DNA of 64,000 nucleotides, from positions 1,753,497 through 1,817,496 of the forward strand of contig NZ_LN906597.1 in assembly GCF_001460935.1 (NCBI RefSeq), given 5' to 3'. The translations under genes were made by a program, and so were the position numbers. Below, piece by piece: positions 59,690-64,000 of the stretch. The notes beneath the pieces were generated by a model. It was given only the letters and a program-made list of their open reading frames with translations. It did no database searches and was not told the origin of the DNA. This DNA comes from Candidatus Ichthyocystis hellenicum (GTDB taxonomy: Bacteria > Pseudomonadota > Gammaproteobacteria > Burkholderiales > 2013Ark19i). Position 1 is the first letter of the stretch; each line of letters begins with the position of its first letter.

Positions 59690-60120
59690 TCAAAGTAAAA
59701 ATGCGGATTTATGTAGAAAATTAAGTGGTGATTTTCCATGTAAATTTCATAATTATGATTATCCTTGCTCTGTATATGCTGTTGGTAGATTCTATGATAG
59801 AAATCATGATATCAAAATTTACATTTATTCATCTGATGTTGGTGTAATAGCACTTACTCGTACCTGTACCACCTCCCAATTTATCGTTAAATGCAACATG
59901 AAGCAATAGTAGCGACTGCAATAACAGAAATTAATAATTTCAACACATTCAAACCATAAAATTATAATTCAACAGACACAATAATAATTATCAGTAATGG
60001 TATATCTACAGCCAATATTATATTGGCTTTTTTGCCTACTGTTTACAATATTATCTTTTCTAGGATACAGATCATATAAGCATAGAAAAAGTAGAAGATC
60101 TCGTATAATAATGAATGTAA
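59690..60120 (+). pseudogene. Eroded copy of the 58493-type gene
   Basis: Reads ADLCRKLSGDFPCKFHNYDYPCSVYAVGRFYDRNHDI, parallel to NNLCVRLNGYSGCKVDSNSICGL ... FCNENYDI, and later YWLFCLLFTILSFLGYRSYKHRKSRRS, the helix and FLGYR tail. The stalk between is out of frame. Confidence 0.6.
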
Positions 60121-60633
60121 AAATTATTTCAATAGCATGTAGATATTTATTGCTACAGTATTTTTGTTATATAAAACCAATATAGAAGATGTAGCTGAAT
60201 TGTTAAGGTTCATAGATATTAACATATGATAATTCAATGAAGATCATTCTATAAAGATAAATAAGTTTCACTATGAGATCAGTATGTTTTTATAAATTGT
60301 CATAACTTATAATAAGATAAGAATTTAGTACAGGTTAATAACCTCATATCACTTATAGTGAAGAAAATGTATGCATGTATTTCTAACCAAATAATTATAA
60401 TGCAACAATGCCTAGATTTGGATATATGAATGTCATTAAATAGTAAAATACAAAATTAATTATTGTGACTTATTTATTATAGATAAATAAGTCACAATGC
60501 TACATTGATGAAATGCGGGATTGATATCTATTTAGAATATATTCTGTTTATATGTTGTGTGCGTTTAACAATAAAGAGTACGTTAAAGTGCAAGGCATGG
60601 TTGTAATCGTTAATTGTACAAAGGATATTAGTG
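60121..60633. other. AT-rich spacer with a strong hairpin
   Basis: No gene. At 60462-60498 ATTGTGACTTATTTA pairs perfectly with TAAATAAGTCACAAT around 7 bases, probably a terminator between the two families. Confidence 0.6.
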
Positions 60634-62031
60634 ATGAGTGATTATTTTGTGTCTCCATGTAGGTCTGAAACAAATTACACACCTGATGCTGATATAGAAA
60701 TTTCAGCAGAAAAGTCTGCTAGCGTTGGTACAGCTGCCTCTTCACTTATGGATGTATCACAATCATCTGGATTTCAGTCAGATTCTTCCTCTTTTATCTC
60801 GGAAAAAGAATTTGATGAAAATGGATTTAACAGGAATGGATATCACAGGCATGGATACGGACATAGTGGATATGGAATAAGGAATAAGAAAGATGGGTAT
60901 AGACACAGATATATAGATCGTAGGTTTGACGAAAAAGGTTATGATAAAAGTGGATGCAAATTTCAACTGGAATCTCCCTTGCTCATTGATTTGTTAGACA
61001 TGAGTAAATATGATGAAGATGGGTTTGATAAAGATGGATTTGATTGGAATGGATGTGATAAAAACTGGTATGACATAAAAGGTCTAGATAGAAAGGGATA
61101 TGATAGATACGGATTTAATAGATACGGATTTAACAAAGAGGGATTACATAGAACTGGATCTAAGTACAATGAAGATGGATATGATAAGAATGGATATGAT
61201 AAAAACGGATGGAAGTATGGATATAAGAATGGGCACGATAAGAATGGTTATGACTGCCGAGGATATGATAGGAATGGATATGATAGGAGTGGTTATAACT
61301 GTCGAGGATTTGATAGGGACGGGTATGATAAACGCGGATACGACAAGTACGGACGTGATCGCAATGGTTGCATTAAAAAGAATCCAGAAGGTGTATTTGA
61401 TGAAGATGGTTTTGATGGTGATGGTTTTGATAAATGCGGATTAGGTAAGGATGGTTTTGATAGGTCTGGTTTTAATACTGATGGAATTGGAATTGATAGG
61501 GATGGGTATGATCGAAATGGACTTAATGAATATGGACGTGATAGGAACGGATTTGATGAAGAGGGATATGATCGAAAAGGATATAACAAGGATGGATTTA
61601 ATGTAAGAGGGTATAACAGGGATGGGATTGATAAAAATGGATTCCGCAGAAACGGATTTTATGTAGATGGGTCCAAGTACGATAAAGAGGGATACGATAA
61701 GTTTGGGTATGATAAAGAGGGATATGATAGAGAAGGATTTGATGGTTATGGATACAACAAGAACGGGGCAAATAAATCAGGATATAATAGAGATGGATCT
61801 AAATCTGAAAAAATATCTAAGCATGAATCGTTCCATGATGAATCTACATTAAACGAGGATGGGTATGATAAATTTGGGTACGATAAAGATGGATATGATA
61901 AGAATGGATATGATAATCGTGGATATGACAAATGTGGTTATGACAATGCTGGGTATGATCGATTGGGGATTAATAAATATGGTTACGGTAGGTGTCGAGG
62001 TGAGTACAGATATGAAAAATATGAGGGATAA
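60634..62031 (+). CDS. [YF]-[DN]-x-x-G pentad-repeat protein (copy 1)
   Basis: Function unknown. The start at 60634 (MSDYFVSPCRSETN) follows AAAGGA; a GTG one codon earlier is less likely. The 465-residue protein has about 60 Ser/Thr/Glu-rich residues ending SGFQSDSSSFISEKEF, then a conserved block GYGHSGYGIRNKKDGYR with YIDRRFDEKGYDKSG, then several dozen five-residue units such as GYDKNGYDRNGFDRDG to the end. The DNA shows a 15-base rhythm of gga tat gat aaa aat. There is no signal peptide or membrane helix. The units are not classical A(D/N)Lxx pentapeptide repeats; DxDG-like spacing hints at possible calcium binding, unproven. A terminator follows. Confidence 0.78.
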   Translation: MSDYFVSPCRSETNYTPDADIEISAEKSASVGTAASSLMDVSQSSGFQSDSSSFISEKEFDENGFNRNGYHRHGYGHSGYGIRNKKDGYRHRYIDRRFDEKGYDKSGCKFQLESPLLIDLLDMSKYDEDGFDKDGFDWNGCDKNWYDIKGLDRKGYDRYGFNRYGFNKEGLHRTGSKYNEDGYDKNGYDKNGWKYGYKNGHDKNGYDCRGYDRNGYDRSGYNCRGFDRDGYDKRGYDKYGRDRNGCIKKNPEGVFDEDGFDGDGFDKCGLGKDGFDRSGFNTDGIGIDRDGYDRNGLNEYGRDRNGFDEEGYDRKGYNKDGFNVRGYNRDGIDKNGFRRNGFYVDGSKYDKEGYDKFGYDKEGYDREGFDGYGYNKNGANKSGYNRDGSKSEKISKHESFHDESTLNEDGYDKFGYDKDGYDKNGYDNRGYDKCGYDNAGYDRLGINKYGYGRCRGEYRYEKYEG

Positions 62032-62045
62032 ATAAAATGGAATTA

Positions 62046-62095
62046 TACGCTCGGCAGGACATGTTATGTCGAGCGTACTTTTAGGTGTTTTTTTC
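62046..62095 (+). terminator. Rho-independent terminator
   Basis: TACGCTCGGCA pairs with TGTCGAGCGTA (11 bp, one G-T) around 10 bases, followed by CTTTTAGGTG and a run of T. Confidence 0.85.
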
Positions 62096-62139
62096 CTTTA
62101 GAGATATTAATATCATCAATTATAGAAAGGATGATGATA

Positions 62140-62955
62140 ATGAGTGATTGCTTTATGTCTATGTATAAGTTCGAAACGGATCCTATATCCAGCACTGATT
62201 TTAGTACTGAGGTAAAAACGTCAAAAGGATCTGCTGTTGATAGTACGACTCCTTCTTCACTTGAGGGGATATCACAACTATCTGAATTTCAGTCAAATTC
62301 TACCTCTTCCTCTTTTATCTCGAAAAAAAATTTTAATGAAGATGGATATGACGGAAATGGATTTAACAAAGATGGATATGACAGAAATGGATTTAACAAA
62401 GATGGATATCATAGAACTGGATATGGACATAGTGGATGTGGGATAAGGGATAAGAAAAATGGATACAGATATGAATACGTAGATCATCGATTTGACGAAA
62501 ACGGTTATGATAAAAATGGGCACGCATTTGGAGTATCTGAGCGCTCATGTATTAACTGGTTGGATAGAGGTAAATATGGTAAAGATGGATATAATAGAGC
62601 GGGGTTTAATAGGGAAGGGTTACATAAAAATGGATCTATATATGATGCTGCTGGGTATGATAAAAAAGGATATGACGAAGATGGATTCGATCGAGAAGGA
62701 TTTGATAGAAACGGATATGATGAAGAATGGCTTAACAGGTACGGATTGGATATGACAGGATATAGTAGAGATGGGTTTGATATAAATGGATATGATAGGA
62801 ATGGATTTGATAGATGTGGATTCAATGAAGAAGGGTTAAATCGGGAAGGATTTGATAGATATGGGTATGATGAAGATGGATTTGATAGGAATGATATGAG
62901 TATAAATGGAGTTGATAAAAAAGATATTAAGAAAGATAGTTATTCTGCTTTATAG
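62140..62955 (+). CDS. [YF]-[DN]-x-x-G pentad-repeat protein (copy 2)
   Basis: Function unknown. The start at 62140 (MSDCFMSMYKFETD) follows GAAAGG at a spacing of 9 and matches copy 1; an ATG three codons earlier is also in frame. The 271-residue protein has the same three parts: Ser/Thr-rich head with FQSNSTSSSFISKKNF, conserved block HRTGYGHSGCGIRDKKNGYR with YVDHRFDENGYDKNG, and a shorter run of pentads ending DVDKKDIKKDSYSAL-like. It is tandem with copy 1 but has about half the repeats, as expected from repeat-number change by slippage or recombination. Confidence 0.77.
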   Translation: MSDCFMSMYKFETDPISSTDFSTEVKTSKGSAVDSTTPSSLEGISQLSEFQSNSTSSSFISKKNFNEDGYDGNGFNKDGYDRNGFNKDGYHRTGYGHSGCGIRDKKNGYRYEYVDHRFDENGYDKNGHAFGVSERSCINWLDRGKYGKDGYNRAGFNREGLHKNGSIYDAAGYDKKGYDEDGFDREGFDRNGYDEEWLNRYGLDMTGYSRDGFDINGYDRNGFDRCGFNEEGLNREGFDRYGYDEDGFDRNDMSINGVDKKDIKKDSYSAL

Positions 62956-63028
62956 CTGCCATTTATGTTGAGCACTGATAGGGGATTGATTTGATTTTCG
63001 TCTGCACTGAAACATAGTCGTATAAATA

Positions 63029-63260
63029 TAATAAGCCAACTCTGAAACAACCTCAATCCCTGGTGCTGAAATAAAAATTTTACAATAGTCTGGTGATGAT
63101 GTGATACTGGATATTTGTTCGCGTGTGTTATTGTCATAATCTTCTGAATTTCATTTATATTTTTCCTCTTTTATTTCGAGAAAATAATTTTATGGGAATG
63201 TATATGACAGAAATAAATTTGATGAATATATCTATCATGCAAGTAAACGTACAGTTCATT
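63029..63260 (+). pseudogene. Eroded head of a pentad-repeat gene
   Basis: ctctgaaacaacc ... ccctggtgctgaaataaaaattttac matches the copy-1 head (tctgaaacaaatt ... cctgatgctgatatagaaatttc), and tcttctgaatttcatttatatttttcctcttttatttcgagaaaa matches the FQSDSSSFISEK codons. Stops interrupt it, and the pentads are almost all lost. The remaining bases of 62956-63497 hold nothing else. Confidence 0.65.
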
Positions 63261-63497
63261 CTTATTTTATGATGTTTTCACAATTATCTTCCGTTTCGAT
63301 ATTTATTTATCGCTTGTAGTAATTTTATCAGAGTTATATCGCTTTATTAATTTGTTGCAAAAAATGACGCAATATTCATTGCATTTATTAGAGTTATGTT
63401 ATTAGCATGTTACACTACATTGACGCTGTATTAGCACACCCGTTTTCTATATTAGATAATGTTTAAGAAGGAATATTTAACAATGAGTGATTGATTT

Positions 63498-64000
63498 ATG
63501 TATGTACATAACCCCGAAACAATATCGGCAAGTAATACTGAGATGGAAATTTCAGAGGAATCTGCTAGTACAAGTAGGATTCATTCTTCAGTTATGGCGT
63601 TGTCACAATCATCAGAATTTCAGTTAGATTCATCTTCTTTTACCTTTAAAAAAGAGTTTGATGTAAATGGTTATGATGTAAATGGATTTAATAAAGATGG
63701 TTATCATAAAGATGGATACGAGCATAATGGTTGCGGAATAAGGAATAAGAAGGATGGATATAGATATAAATATATAGATCGTAGATTTGATAAAAACGGT
63801 TGCGATAAGGATGGAAACAGATATCTAGTAAGAAGTCCAAGAGATAATTTTGTCGACTATCTAAAAGGCTACAATTATGACAAAGATGGATACAATGTGA
63901 AAGGATTTAATCAAAAGGGGTTATGTAGAGATGGTTCCAGGTATGATAAAGAAGGATACGATAGTGGAGGATATGACAGGGATGGATATAATAGGAGAGG
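63498..64000 (+). CDS. [YF]-[DN]-x-x-G pentad-repeat protein (copy 3, runs off the window)
   Basis: Function unknown. The homologous start at 63483 (ATG AGT GAT) is followed by TGA at codon 4, where copies 1 and 2 have TAT and TGC. The frame reopens at ATG 63498 (MYVHNPETISASNTEMEIS), is uninterrupted to the window end and contains the head FQLDSSSFTFKKEF, the block GCGIRNKKDGYRYKYIDRRF and pentads such as GYDSGGYDRDGYNRRG. GAAGGA lies 11 bases before 63483, so the downstream start has a poorer ribosome site. It may be a shortened gene or a young pseudogene. Confidence 0.65.
   Translation, partial: MYVHNPETISASNTEMEISEESASTSRIHSSVMALSQSSEFQLDSSSFTFKKEFDVNGYDVNGFNKDGYHKDGYEHNGCGIRNKKDGYRYKYIDRRFDKNGCDKDGNRYLVRSPRDNFVDYLKGYNYDKDGYNVKGFNQKGLCRDGSRYDKEGYDSGGYDRDGYNRR

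Noticed and set aside
36000..60600. Insertion sequences or prophage as the source of the duplications
   Set aside because: No transposase, integrase, terminal inverted repeats with target duplications, or phage structural genes are visible.
61293..61931. Minus-strand frames rich in Ser/Pro/Tyr (SYPFLSYPSLSYP)
   Set aside because: Mirror translation of the 15-base pentad repeats; no start signals.

Overview
The window looks like part of a betaproteobacterial chromosome from a host-associated, probably intracellular bacterium. The lineage call rests on gene order and gene content: exbB/xseA/sodB, the gyrA-ompA-ubiG-gph neighbourhood, coaBC-dut, ratA-rnfH opposite smpB, a FixL/FixJ-type pair, and a DksA that lacks most zinc cysteines. 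The host-associated call is inference. It rests on large families of repeat-rich or membrane-anchored proteins without recognisable relatives, many decaying copies, and a visibly lower GC content in the accessory half. From memory this mix resembles the fish epitheliocystis agents called Candidatus Ichthyocystis, but the sequence alone cannot prove that name.

Layout. 1-2.2 kb: exbB and xseA, divergent. 2.4-7.8 kb: a minus-strand cluster of six low-complexity paralogous or chimeric genes, one carrying a 36-bp coding minisatellite and a one-base frameshift; it lies between xseA and sodB. 8-31.8 kb: dense core genome with sodB, mutS, two small lipoproteins, katA, a PEBP-family protein, tmRNA, gph-ubiG-ompA, a fused ispDF, gyrA, a serine hydrolase, exonuclease III, a two-component pair, tRNA-Arg(ACG), dksA, coaBC-dut, ratA-rnfH and smpB. 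31.8-36.1 kb: two large secreted proteins with ricin-type lectin motifs; one also carries a region resembling a USP-type cysteine protease. 36-60.6 kb: an AT-rich tract of one expanded membrane-protein superfamily in both orientations, with inverted and direct segmental duplications and at least nine decayed or truncated copies. 60.6 kb to the end: a tandem family of proteins built from a five-residue [YF]-[DN]-x-x-G repeat; the last copy runs off the window.

How the parts fit. The core genes are ordinary housekeeping: DNA repair and replication, ubiquinone, isoprenoid and CoA synthesis, oxidative-stress defence, and trans-translation with both ssrA and smpB present. The accessory genes look like three or four surface or secreted repertoires that grow by duplication and decay by frameshift, deletion and fusion. 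The candidates for an undescribed system are (a) the 38-60 kb superfamily with a fixed N-terminal signature, an extended signal-peptide-like segment and a C-terminal membrane anchor, (b) the [YF]-[DN]-x-x-G family, (c) the PQPMPR-repeat cluster, which repeats a motif matching the PxxxPR ligand of CIN85-type SH3 domains, and (d) the lectin plus USP-like protein.
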